From positions 1 to 52,950 of the forward strand of contig NZ_LFLS01000040.1 of NCBI RefSeq assembly GCF_001189915.1: a stretch of 52,950 bases of DNA, given 5' to 3'. Positions 45,998-52,950 of the stretch are shown one piece after another. This stretch comes from Herbaspirillum autotrophicum (GTDB lineage Bacteria; Pseudomonadota; Gammaproteobacteria; Burkholderiales; Burkholderiaceae_D). The stretch's first letter is position 1, and each line of letters starts with the position of its first letter. The translations under genes were made by a program, and so were the position numbers. The notes beneath the pieces were generated by a model that saw only the letters and a list, made by a program, of their open reading frames with translations, made no database searches and was not told where the DNA came from.

Positions 45998-46328
45998 GCG
46001 TGCAATTCGTTCGTTGGGCTTGCTTAGGTTCAACCAGAGAGCGCCGGAGGCTTTGTTCTCTGCTGCAAATTAGCGGTATCAGGCGCTGGCCTTGCTACAT
46101 ATATTGCCCGCTACCCTCTCTTGCAGCGGGAGCCTTTGAAGCCGAAGTATTATATCTTATAGAAGACTCAGGATATAGCACTATCTCGAATGCGGACCGG
46201 CGACCACTGAAATCCGGGCCGGCTGCCGGCATACACCGGCTCCATGATTTTGCACCATGGCAATTTGTTCCGATGCATCGCTTGCAGGCATGCTCTCAGC
46301 GATACCCGCCCGACAATGCATTATTGGC
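45998..46328. other. Intergenic region with candidate GntR-type operator (46152-46168)
   Basis: No gene is visible in these 331 bases. An AT-rich element, ATATCTTATAGAAGACT, contains TCTT-ATAG-AAGA, a quasi-palindrome resembling GntR-family operators seen before central-metabolism genes in related bacteria. That resemblance is from memory of the motif and not proven. It lies about 155 bases before the DUF3579 start. Confidence 0.4.
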
Positions 46329-47285
46329 TCAACCCATCCAGACTGCAACCGACAGCAGCAACAGCAGGAACATCCATAACAGCAATGCCCGCCAGACCAG
46401 ACCGACCGTACTTTGCAATGTGCGTGGCGATGGTGCATCGCCGGGGAAACCATCGGACTCTTCGAGCAGCGAATCAACCGTGGCGGCATCGACCGGCAAC
46501 ACATCGGCAGCGGCTTCCGCTGGCGTACCGAAACGCACACCCATGGCACCACCACCGGAAGACAGAATGATGCCGACGGCTTCATCTTTCCAGCGGCTGG
46601 CAAAATTGCGCCAGGCGTAAATCGCATCTTCAAAGTTGCCGACCACGGCAAACGCCGAGGCGGTAAAGCGCGCCGGAATCCAGTCGATCCAGTAAAACGC
46701 GCGTTCGGCGAAACGGCCAAATACTTCCTGCTTCATGTGATCCGGCTCGTTCCATGCGCGCGCCAGATATTCAGCGATACGGTACATCACGGCGCAGGCC
46801 GGACCGAGTGGCATCAGGAACCAGAAGAATACGCCAAACACGTGACGGTGCGTGGTCACCAGCGCCTTTTCGGCGGCGATACGGGAAATCTCGCCGACAT
46901 CCATATCCGAGGTGTCTTGCTTGATCCACTCGGCAAGCAAGGCGCGCGCGGCAATTTCATCGCCGCTGTTGAGCGCCAGTTGAATCGAAGTGAAGTAGTG
47001 ACTGTAGTGGCGGAAGCCGAGTGTCAGGTAGACGATCAGTACATTCCAGGCCAGTGCCGCGAGCGGGCTGATGCGCAGGCAAATCCAGTAGATCACGGCG
47101 GTCGGGATCATCAGCGAGCCGACCATTACGGCCCAGCCCAGACGACCATGACGGGCATGCCCGGCGTTGAACCAGTTTTCGATGCGGGCCGCGAACAGCT
47201 TGATCCAGGCATATACCGGATTGTCTGCACGCAACGGCTTTAATTGTTCTATGAGTAGCGCAAAGAGTATGGAAAGAAATGTCAT
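46329..47285 (-). CDS. CobD/CbiB-family inner-membrane protein
   Basis: The 318-residue protein has several hydrophobic segments (about 50-75, 78-100, 150-175 and 297-316) and begins MTFLSILFALLIEQLKPLRADNP. It resembles the CobD/CbiB-like (AmpE-related) membrane proteins of Betaproteobacteria, with a conserved ERAFYWIDWIPARFTASAFAVVGNFEDA segment (about 209-236) as in adenosylcobinamide-phosphate synthase. No other cobalamin gene is near, so true cobalamin synthesis is doubtful; a regulatory or envelope role is possible. The ATG at 47285 is preferred to a TTG one codon earlier. Confidence 0.75.
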   Translation of the reverse strand: MTFLSILFALLIEQLKPLRADNPVYAWIKLFAARIENWFNAGHARHGRLGWAVMVGSLMIPTAVIYWICLRISPLAALAWNVLIVYLTLGFRHYSHYFTSIQLALNSGDEIAARALLAEWIKQDTSDMDVGEISRIAAEKALVTTHRHVFGVFFWFLMPLGPACAVMYRIAEYLARAWNEPDHMKQEVFGRFAERAFYWIDWIPARFTASAFAVVGNFEDAIYAWRNFASRWKDEAVGIILSSGGGAMGVRFGTPAEAAADVLPVDAATVDSLLEESDGFPGDAPSPRTLQSTVGLVWRALLLWMFLLLLLSVAVWMG

Positions 47286-47475
47286 CAAGCCGCCTTAAAA
47301 ATCGCCAAGCAAGTTATCGCGACACCATGTCCGATAATCAAGCATGCATCTGACCGGTACGATAACGCACGGGATTCAGGGAATCAAACAGATGATACAA
47401 CGGCAATATCACTTGCTGATGCATTCTGTTGCCCGAAGGCGATATTTTTAATGATATGACGCAGTTCCGATGTAT

Positions 47476-48138
47476 TCAGCTGCGCAGAAAGTGGAACAGA
47501 TTGCGCAACATGCCGGCAGTTGCCCCCCAGATGAAATGGCGGTCATAGGGCATGGTGTAAAAGCTGCGCCGGAAGTTGTCCGGCAATTCAAAGGTACGGC
47601 GCTGATGGTTCATGCCATTCATAAGAAATGCCAGCGGCACTTCAAAGATCTCGGCCACTTCGCGCGGGTCGGCCTGCAGATCGAACGGCGGCAGGATCAG
47701 TCCCGCCACCGGCGTCACGCGGTAACCGGTACCAGTCACGTAATCCGGCATGGTGCCGATCACTTCGATGTGATTGCGCGCCAGTCCGATTTCTTCCTGC
47801 GTTTCACGCAAGGCCGTCTCGATCAGTGTTTCATCTTCAGGTTCGCGCCGGCCACCGGGAAAACTCACTTGTCCGGCGTGATCCCGCAAATCGGCGGTCC
47901 GTTGTGTAAACAACATGGTCAGGCCTTCCGGCCGGGTCACGATGGGAATCAGCACGGCTGCCGCACGCGGCTCGCCGGTAGTCTGACGCAAGCGCTGCTC
48001 GTCGGTGCTTTCCGGTTGCCACAACGGTGGATTGGCAAAGCGCGCGCGCAACCATTCATCGGTCAGGCGATCAGCGCTCAGCGGTGCTTCGCCGGCAACC
48101 GAATCGATGGGTAAGGCATGAGGATCAAAGCTGGCCAA
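47476..48138 (-). CDS. CoA pyrophosphatase-type Nudix hydrolase
   Basis: The 220-residue enzyme has a full Nudix box, GGRREPEDETLIETALRETQ then EEIGL, at about residues 96-120, in which the Glu residues bind Mg2+. LLFTQRTADLRDHAGQVSFPGG just before it is the CoA-specific (NudL/Nudt7-like) UPF0035 motif. It probably splits coenzyme A or its oxidised forms to phosphopantetheine and 3',5'-ADP. It is transcribed separately from the ribosomal operon, as a strong terminator lies just before its start. Confidence 0.9.
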   Translation of the reverse strand: MASFDPHALPIDSVAGEAPLSADRLTDEWLRARFANPPLWQPESTDEQRLRQTTGEPRAAAVLIPIVTRPEGLTMLFTQRTADLRDHAGQVSFPGGRREPEDETLIETALRETQEEIGLARNHIEVIGTMPDYVTGTGYRVTPVAGLILPPFDLQADPREVAEIFEVPLAFLMNGMNHQRRTFELPDNFRRSFYTMPYDRHFIWGATAGMLRNLFHFLRS

Positions 48139-48156
48139 GATGGTTTCCCGAGAGAC

Positions 48157-48187
48157 AAAAAAGGGGCGTCATCGGACGCCCCTTTTT
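48157..48187. terminator. Bidirectional Rho-independent terminator after rplS
   Basis: GGGGCGT (48163-48169) and ACGCCCC (48176-48182) pair around six bases, with A6 before and T5 after, so it works on both strands. It ends the rpsP-rimM-trmD-rplS message 21 bases past rplS. Confidence 0.93.
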
Positions 48188-48207
48188 CTGCAAGTATACG
48201 CTGAAGA

Positions 48208-48594
48208 TTACGCAGCTGTCTTTGCAGCGCTGCTGCGGCGGTTCGGCAGTTTTTCTTTGATACGTGCCGATTTGCCCGAACGTTCGCGCAGGTAGTACAG
48301 TTTGGCGCGACGGACATCACCGCGACGCTTCACTTCGATCGAAGCGATCAGTGGCGAGTACAACTGGAATGTACGCTCCACGCCTTCGCCGGACGAAATC
48401 TTGCGAACGATGAAGTTGGAGTTCAGGCCACGGTTGCGGCGGGAAATCACAACACCTTCGTAAGCCTGTGCACGCTTGCGCGTACCTTCGACCACATTGA
48501 CGCTGACCACGACGGTGTCGCCTGGTGCAAAGTCAGGGATGTTTTTTGCGAGACGGGTAATCTCTTCTTGCTCTAATTGCTGGATCAAGTCCAT
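48208..48594 (-). CDS. rplS: 50S ribosomal protein L19
   Basis: The 128-residue protein has the L19 sequence: [60 protein letters not shown] and [21 protein letters not shown]19 sits at the interface of the two ribosomal subunits. It is the last gene of the rpsP-rimM-trmD-rplS operon, with 121 bases after trmD. The C-terminus is a little longer than in E. coli (Ala/Lys-rich). Confidence 0.98.
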   Translation of the reverse strand: MDLIQQLEQEEITRLAKNIPDFAPGDTVVVSVNVVEGTRKRAQAYEGVVISRRNRGLNSNFIVRKISSGEGVERTFQLYSPLIASIEVKRRGDVRRAKLYYLRERSGKSARIKEKLPNRRSSAAKTAA

Positions 48595-48715
48595 TTTCTA
48601 CTCCAAAAACCATCTTGCCGGCGCCGCGAACGTCTTGCAGCACATTCATATGCCCGGTAGAGGATGGGGATTTATCAACGGGCTGCCAAATGGCAAACGC
48701 CGCACTCACTGCCAA

Positions 48716-49462
48716 CTACAAACTGCTCAATATCTTTTCATCGGCGCGCGACAGCAAACCTGCTGCACGTGCCTTGAGAATCAGATCGGGGCGTTTTTCC
48801 GCGGTAGCCTCAAGAGCCCGTGCGCGCCGCCATTTCTCGATTTCAGCGTGATGACCACCCAGCAACACTGGCGGCACTGTCACGCCTTCGTATTCTTCCG
48901 GCCTTGTGTAATGTGGACAATCCAGCAACCCGTTGACAAAACTGTCCTCGACCGCCGAAGCACCATCATGCAATACACCCGGCAGTTGACGGATAACTGC
49001 ATCCATCAGGGCCATCGCCGGCAACTCTCCGCCTGACAACACAAAATCGCCAAGACTGATTTCTTCATCCACGCAACTGTCGAGCAAACGCTGATCAACT
49101 GCTTCGTAGCGACCACACAGCAACACCAGGCCAGGCTCCTGCACCAGTTGCATCACGCGCTGATGCGTCAGCGGTGCGCCTTGCGGCGACAGGTAGACGA
49201 CACGCGGCGCCTGCAATCCCAGTGTCGTCTGCCGTGTTTTGGCGGCAGCTATCGACGCCTGCAACGGCTTGGCCAGCATCACCATGCCCGGGCCACCGCC
49301 ATACGGCCGGTCATCCACGGTACGATGATTGTCACTCGTGAAATCACGCGGATTCCACAGCGACAGCTCACATTTCTTTTGATCGAATGCGCGTCGGGTA
49401 ACGCCGGATTGCGTCAGTGCGGTGAACATTTCGGGAAACAGCGTGACGACATCAAATTGCAT
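48716..49462 (-). CDS. trmD: tRNA (guanine37-N1)-methyltransferase
   Basis: The 248-residue SPOUT enzyme methylates G37 in tRNAs that read CNN codons, preventing frameshifts. [35 protein letters not shown] (about 53-67), [12 protein letters not shown] and the trefoil-knot segment [12 protein letters not shown] to [13 protein letters not shown] bind S-adenosylmethionine. Length is normal. It lies 50 bases after rimM. Confidence 0.97.
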   Translation of the reverse strand: MQFDVVTLFPEMFTALTQSGVTRRAFDQKKCELSLWNPRDFTSDNHRTVDDRPYGGGPGMVMLAKPLQASIAAAKTRQTTLGLQAPRVVYLSPQGAPLTHQRVMQLVQEPGLVLLCGRYEAVDQRLLDSCVDEEISLGDFVLSGGELPAMALMDAVIRQLPGVLHDGASAVEDSFVNGLLDCPHYTRPEEYEGVTVPPVLLGGHHAEIEKWRRARALEATAEKRPDLILKARAAGLLSRADEKILSSL

Positions 49463-49512
49463 CTCGCCCTCTTCCCTTCAATTTCAACAAATACCCGTCA
49501 AACGTTGGCGGA

Positions 49513-50106
49513 TTAATAATCCAGCCCCCAGTCGACCACGATTTTCTTTTCTGACAGCGACACCGATTTGACGAACTGGTCGACAAACGGAATCAGCATT
49601 TCGGTCGCCGGTTTGTCGGCTTCCGCAGCAGGAACGGCGACCCGCAAGATCGGATGTGCGCCGTTGTCCATCATGTCGGCCACGACACCCAGGGACTCGC
49701 CCTGCTCATTTGCTACTGCCAGGCCGATCAGATCGACCCAGTAAAATTCATCATCGGACAATGCCGGAAAGCGACTGCGCGAAATCTGTACCACGGTGCC
49801 CTTGAGCGCCTCGGCAGCATCACGTCCCGCCACTCCCATCAGTTGCGCCACAACGTCTCCGCTGTGGTGCTTGGCATGCATCATCTCGACATCACGTACT
49901 TCAGCGACTTCAGACTTGCTCAGCCACCATGTCTTGGCACCAAGCAAAGCATCGGCGTCAGCCGAATAAGGTTTGACCCGCACCCAACCCTGGATGCCAT
50001 AGGCACCCGAGATGTAACCTACCGTCACCAGATCGGCGGGGACGGCTACACCTGATTGCGAACTGCGCGTCAAACCCGTACTGCCAGCTTCAGCAACTGC
50101 AATCAA
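49513..50106 (-). CDS. rimM: Ribosome maturation factor RimM
   Basis: RimM assists late 30S assembly around S19. The body is clear from [20 protein letters not shown] onward, with the PRC-barrel part [20 protein letters not shown] and the end [20 protein letters not shown]. The start is uncertain. No ATG is in frame near the expected position. TTG at 50106 overlaps the rpsP stop (TTGA) and is reported here (197 aa). TTG at 50073 (186 aa) and GTG at 50028 (171 aa) are alternatives. None has a strong ribosome site. Confidence 0.9.
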   Translation of the reverse strand: MIAVAEAGSTGLTRSSQSGVAVPADLVTVGYISGAYGIQGWVRVKPYSADADALLGAKTWWLSKSEVAEVRDVEMMHAKHHSGDVVAQLMGVAGRDAAEALKGTVVQISRSRFPALSDDEFYWVDLIGLAVANEQGESLGVVADMMDNGAHPILRVAVPAAEADKPATEMLIPFVDQFVKSVSLSEKKIVVDWGLDY

Positions 50107-50354
50107 GCAGCAACTTTTTTGCCAGCGGCGATCAGGCGAGCCACGGTTGGCGACAATTGCGCGCCGGTGCCTTCCCAATATGCCAAACGGTCCTGAGCAA
50201 TACGGAAGCCTTCTTCCTTGCCAGAAGCGACTGGATTGTAGAAACCCAGACGTTCGATAAAGCGACCGTCGCGGCGATTGCGCGAATCAGTTGCAACGAT
50301 GTTGAAGAACGGGCGCTTCTTGGCGCCTCCACGAGCTAAACGAATAACGACCAT
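50103..50354 (-). CDS. rpsP: 30S ribosomal protein S16
   Basis: The 83-residue protein has [37 protein letters not shown] and LDRLAYW-like [20 protein letters not shown], all standard for S16. It is the first gene of the four-gene operon, with a GTTCCA-rich leader upstream. The divergent TM2 gene starts 271 bases away; an ATACT-N6-AGTAT palindrome (50541-50556) lies between them near the likely promoters. Confidence 0.98.
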   Translation of the reverse strand: MVVIRLARGGAKKRPFFNIVATDSRNRRDGRFIERLGFYNPVASGKEEGFRIAQDRLAYWEGTGAQLSPTVARLIAAGKKVAA

Positions 50355-50625
50355 AATGGTTCCAAAAAGTGTTCGAACACGGAAAAGTTGCAGATTATAG
50401 CCGAATTACCGACCGCCTCGCAAGCCGAATACGCGACAACCGCCGGGATCATCGCGTCAAAATCGATAAAAACGCCGTCAAATTTGCGTCTTTACCAATG
50501 AAATACGCCCAAATGCGGTGCACCTGCCTTGCCAAGCAGATATACTACGCGCAGTATTTTTACAACAAGAGCCGCCCCCGACTACCCTCAGCCGGACTGG
50601 CTCAGCCTTCAAAAAGATTGTCTGC

Positions 50626-51042
50626 ATGCCCACTCCACACAAGAACAAGACGTTCACCACATTTCTCGCCGCCGTCTTCGGCGGCCTCGGCATTCATCGC
50701 TTTTATCTGTATGGACGCAAAGACTTGTTCGGCTGGCTGCACTGGCTGACCCTGCCGCTGTCGCTGCTGGCCATCGCCCTGCTGGGCAATCTGAACCCGA
50801 TGTTTGCCGGCATGCTGTTCATTCTGTCCATCCTGTGCGGATTTCTGGAAGCCCTGGTGATCGGCCTGACACCGGATGACAAATGGGACACGAAACATAA
50901 CACAGGCAGCGGCAAAAAATCCGAATCGCACTGGATTCTGGCATTGATACTGGTATTGACTGTCGGCATCGGCGCCATGTCGCTGATTGCGCTGCTGGCC
51001 CGCACCTTTGACTTGCTGTTCACCGGCGGCGCCTACGGCTGA
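50626..51042 (+). CDS. TM2-domain membrane protein
   Basis: The 138-residue protein starts MPTPHKNKTFTTFLAAVFGG. The TM2 domain motif FGGLGIHRFYLYGRKDLFGWLHW (about residues 18-40) is followed by further membrane segments around 45-60, 64-80 and 102-130. TM2 proteins are small inner-membrane proteins of unknown function. Longer in-frame upstream starts would add a non-family extension. It stands alone between rpsP (divergent) and the acyl-CoA dehydrogenase gene (convergent). Confidence 0.82.
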   Translation: MPTPHKNKTFTTFLAAVFGGLGIHRFYLYGRKDLFGWLHWLTLPLSLLAIALLGNLNPMFAGMLFILSILCGFLEALVIGLTPDDKWDTKHNTGSGKKSESHWILALILVLTVGIGAMSLIALLARTFDLLFTGGAYG

Positions 51043-51104
51043 CACCGGCTGCTGCAACATGCGGGTCAGCACCAGGCTGATCCGCACGCATTATCGGCAC
51101 TTCC

Positions 51105-52895
51105 TCAGAACTGGCTTTCGCTCAAGGCCATCACACCGGCACTACCCTCTATGATCGCCGTGCGCTGCGCGCCAGCCTGCGTCAATTGGTGATCGGCAAA
51201 GAACCGCGCGGTCGCAATCTTGGCCTGATAAAAATCGGCATCACCGGCGCCATCTCTGATCCTGGCTGCCGCCACCAGCGCCGCGCACCCCATCTGCCAG
51301 CCACCCAGCACGATGCCAGCCAGCTTCAGATACAACACACTGCCAGCGAATACGCCTTTGATATCCGACTTGATATTGGCAACCACATAATCGACCACTT
51401 CTTCCAACGCCTGCGCGCCATCCTGCAAACGCCGACCGATCACCTTGAGTTCAGCCGATTCGGCAGCCAGCAATTCGCCAGCCGTGGCGCGCACCTGCGA
51501 AATCAACAACCTGGCGACCGCACCACCATCACGCGCCGTCTTGCGTCCGACCAGGTCATTGGCCTGAATCGCGGTGGTACCTTCGTAAATCGCCAGAATG
51601 CGGGCATCGCGGTAATACTGTGCAGCCCCGGTTTCTTCGATGAAACCCATGCCGCCATGCACTTGCACGCCGGTTGATGCGACATCAATCGACAACTCGG
51701 TCGACCAGCCCTTGACGATCGGCACCAGATATTCGTAACAAGCCTGATTGGTTTTACGGGTAGCGGCATCGGCATGATGATGCCCGGTATCGGAAGCAGC
51801 GGCGGCAACATAGGCCAGCGCGCGCGCAGCTTCGATCTGCGCCCGCATCGACATCAGCATGCGCCGCACATCAGGCTGATGAATGATGCTGACCGGCCCC
51901 GGCGAACCGGCCAGATCGCGTGACTGCACGCGATCCCTGGCGTACGCCGCAGCTTTTTGATAGGCTCGCTCGGCCACACTGATGCCCTGCAGACCGACCG
52001 CAAACCGCGCCGCGTTCATCATGATGAACATGTATTCCAGACCACGGTTTTCTTCGCCCACCAGCGTGCCGACTGCGCCGCCCTGATCGCCGAACTGCAA
52101 TACCGCTGTCGGGCTGGCCTTGATGCCGAGCTTGTGTTCGATCGATACGCAATGCACATCGTTGCGCGCGCCGGGCGAACCGTCGGCATTGACCAGAAAT
52201 TTGGGTACCACGAACAGCGAAATACCCTTGACGCCTTCGGGCGCACTTGGTGTGCGCGCCAGCACCAGATGGACAATATTGTCCGCCATGTCGTGCTCGC
52301 CAAAGGTAATGAAAATCTTGGTGCCAAACAATTTATAGCTGCCATCATCCTGCGGCACCGCACGCGTGCGCACCATCGCCAGATCGGAGCCGGCCTGCGG
52401 CTCGGTCAGATTCATGGTGCCGGTCCATTTGCCGGAGATCAGATTGGCCAGATAGGTTTTCTTTTGCGCTTCGGAACCGGCCGTCATCAGTGCTTCGATG
52501 GTGCCGTCCGTCAACAGCGGACACAGCGCGAACGACAGATTCGCCGAGTTGAGCATTTCAATACAGGGGGTCGCGACCAGCTTCGGCAAACCTTGCCCGC
52601 CAAACTCGACCGGATGCTGCACACCCTGCCAGCCGGCTTCGCCGAACAGCTTGAAGGCCTCCTTGAAGCCCTTGCTGGTAACTACCTTGCCGTCGACCCA
52701 GTGACTCGGTTCCTGATCGGCAGTGTGATTGAGCGGAGCAACCACTTCGCCACAGAATTTTGCATTCTCTTCGAGAATCGCCTCAACTGTTTCCGGCGTC
52801 GCATCTTCACAACCTGGCAATGCGGCGACATTGGTCAACCCGGCCAGTTCGTTGATCACGAACAACATATCCTTCAATGGTGCGACGTAGCTCAT
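51105..52895 (-). CDS. Acyl-CoA dehydrogenase, large C-terminal-extended type (DmdC/FadE-like)
   Basis: The 596-residue flavoenzyme oxidises acyl-CoA to enoyl-CoA. MSYVAPLKDMLFVINELAGL is the typical start of the long-chain or 3-methylmercaptopropionyl-CoA dehydrogenase branch. GTMNLTEPQAGSDLAMVRTRA (about residues 158-178) is the FAD/substrate motif and YRDARILAIYEGTTAIQAND (about 437-456) holds the Glu in the catalytic position. The C-terminal ~130-residue extension is a feature of that branch (usual length about 590-600). Substrate cannot be read from sequence. It ends 63 bases from the convergent TM2 gene. The upstream 55 bases to the window edge show no gene. Confidence 0.93.
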   Translation of the reverse strand: MSYVAPLKDMLFVINELAGLTNVAALPGCEDATPETVEAILEENAKFCGEVVAPLNHTADQEPSHWVDGKVVTSKGFKEAFKLFGEAGWQGVQHPVEFGGQGLPKLVATPCIEMLNSANLSFALCPLLTDGTIEALMTAGSEAQKKTYLANLISGKWTGTMNLTEPQAGSDLAMVRTRAVPQDDGSYKLFGTKIFITFGEHDMADNIVHLVLARTPSAPEGVKGISLFVVPKFLVNADGSPGARNDVHCVSIEHKLGIKASPTAVLQFGDQGGAVGTLVGEENRGLEYMFIMMNAARFAVGLQGISVAERAYQKAAAYARDRVQSRDLAGSPGPVSIIHQPDVRRMLMSMRAQIEAARALAYVAAAASDTGHHHADAATRKTNQACYEYLVPIVKGWSTELSIDVASTGVQVHGGMGFIEETGAAQYYRDARILAIYEGTTAIQANDLVGRKTARDGGAVARLLISQVRATAGELLAAESAELKVIGRRLQDGAQALEEVVDYVVANIKSDIKGVFAGSVLYLKLAGIVLGGWQMGCAALVAAARIRDGAGDADFYQAKIATARFFADHQLTQAGAQRTAIIEGSAGVMALSESQF

Positions 52896-52950
52896 CTCTG
52901 ACTCCTTGACTATTGCTGCGCAGTCTCTGGCTGCGCTACCCGGTTCCGAG

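Noticed and set aside
46081..46180. A possible tRNA in the GC/AT-mixed stretch upstream of DUF3579.
   Set aside because: No cloverleaf with acceptor stem, T-loop GTTCRA and anticodon arm could be drawn.
46329..47285. Calling the CobD/CbiB-like gene a certain cobalamin-synthesis enzyme.
   Set aside because: No other cobalamin gene is near and the family includes proteins with other roles, so only the family is given.

Overview
The window looks like a chromosomal segment of a Gram-negative betaproteobacterium of the Burkholderiales, most likely Oxalobacteraceae-like (Herminiimonas, Herbaspirillum or Collimonas relatives). This rests on the moderate-to-high GC content, the gene order rpsP-rimM-trmD-rplS, a DUF3579 gene, a Neisseria-type porin and the style of the tripartite RND operon. 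The genus is inference from gene content. No rRNA, tRNA, CRISPR array, insertion sequence or prophage was seen.

Region 1 (1-3.6 kb): the start of a prolyl aminopeptidase gene, divergent from a compact pqqABCDE operon that makes the cofactor PQQ. Region 2 (3.6-9.7 kb): an apparent six-gene minus-strand operon with a spermidine/putrescine-type ABC importer, a LysR regulator and an Ntn-hydrolase asparaginase, headed by two near-identical palindromes. Region 3 (9.7-10.3 kb): a BrnT/BrnA toxin-antitoxin pair with its own terminator. Region 4 (10.4-26 kb): a PQQ-linked alcohol oxidation island. It holds acetyl-CoA synthetase, a PQQ alcohol dehydrogenase with the Asp-x-Asp signature of lanthanide-dependent enzymes, DUF779, an aldehyde dehydrogenase, a porin, a NosR-like flavin/Fe-S membrane protein with ApbE, a cytochrome b561, a YVTN beta-propeller and a TonB-dependent receptor. 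Region 5 (26-30.3 kb): a TonB siderophore receptor with FecR and FecI under a Fur-like box. Region 6 (30.3-44 kb): an MdtABC/OprM-like efflux operon, a Spy-like chaperone, a two-component system and two small envelope proteins, resembling the Bae envelope-stress module. Region 7 (44-53 kb): fumC, DUF3579, a CobD-like membrane protein, a Nudix hydrolase, the rpsP-rimM-trmD-rplS operon, a TM2 protein and an acyl-CoA dehydrogenase.

The main discovery is in region 4. Six transcription units each carry a sigma-54 type -24/-12 element 40-80 bases before the start codon: alcohol dehydrogenase, aldehyde dehydrogenase-DUF779, porin, NosR-like-ApbE, beta-propeller-cytochrome b561 and the TonB receptor. 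Several have TGTTCC/GGAACA half-sites about 60-120 bases further upstream, in the place of enhancer sites. This ties the NosR-like flavoprotein, ApbE, b561 and the TonB receptor to alcohol oxidation, although no nitrous oxide reductase gene is present. The proposal is one co-regulated system: outer-membrane entry of substrate (porin) and metal (TonB receptor), periplasmic PQQ/lanthanide oxidation of alcohol to aldehyde, cytoplasmic conversion of aldehyde to acetate and acetyl-CoA, and a flavin/Fe-S/b-heme electron path at the membrane. The enhancer-binding regulator and a dedicated cytochrome c are not in the window.
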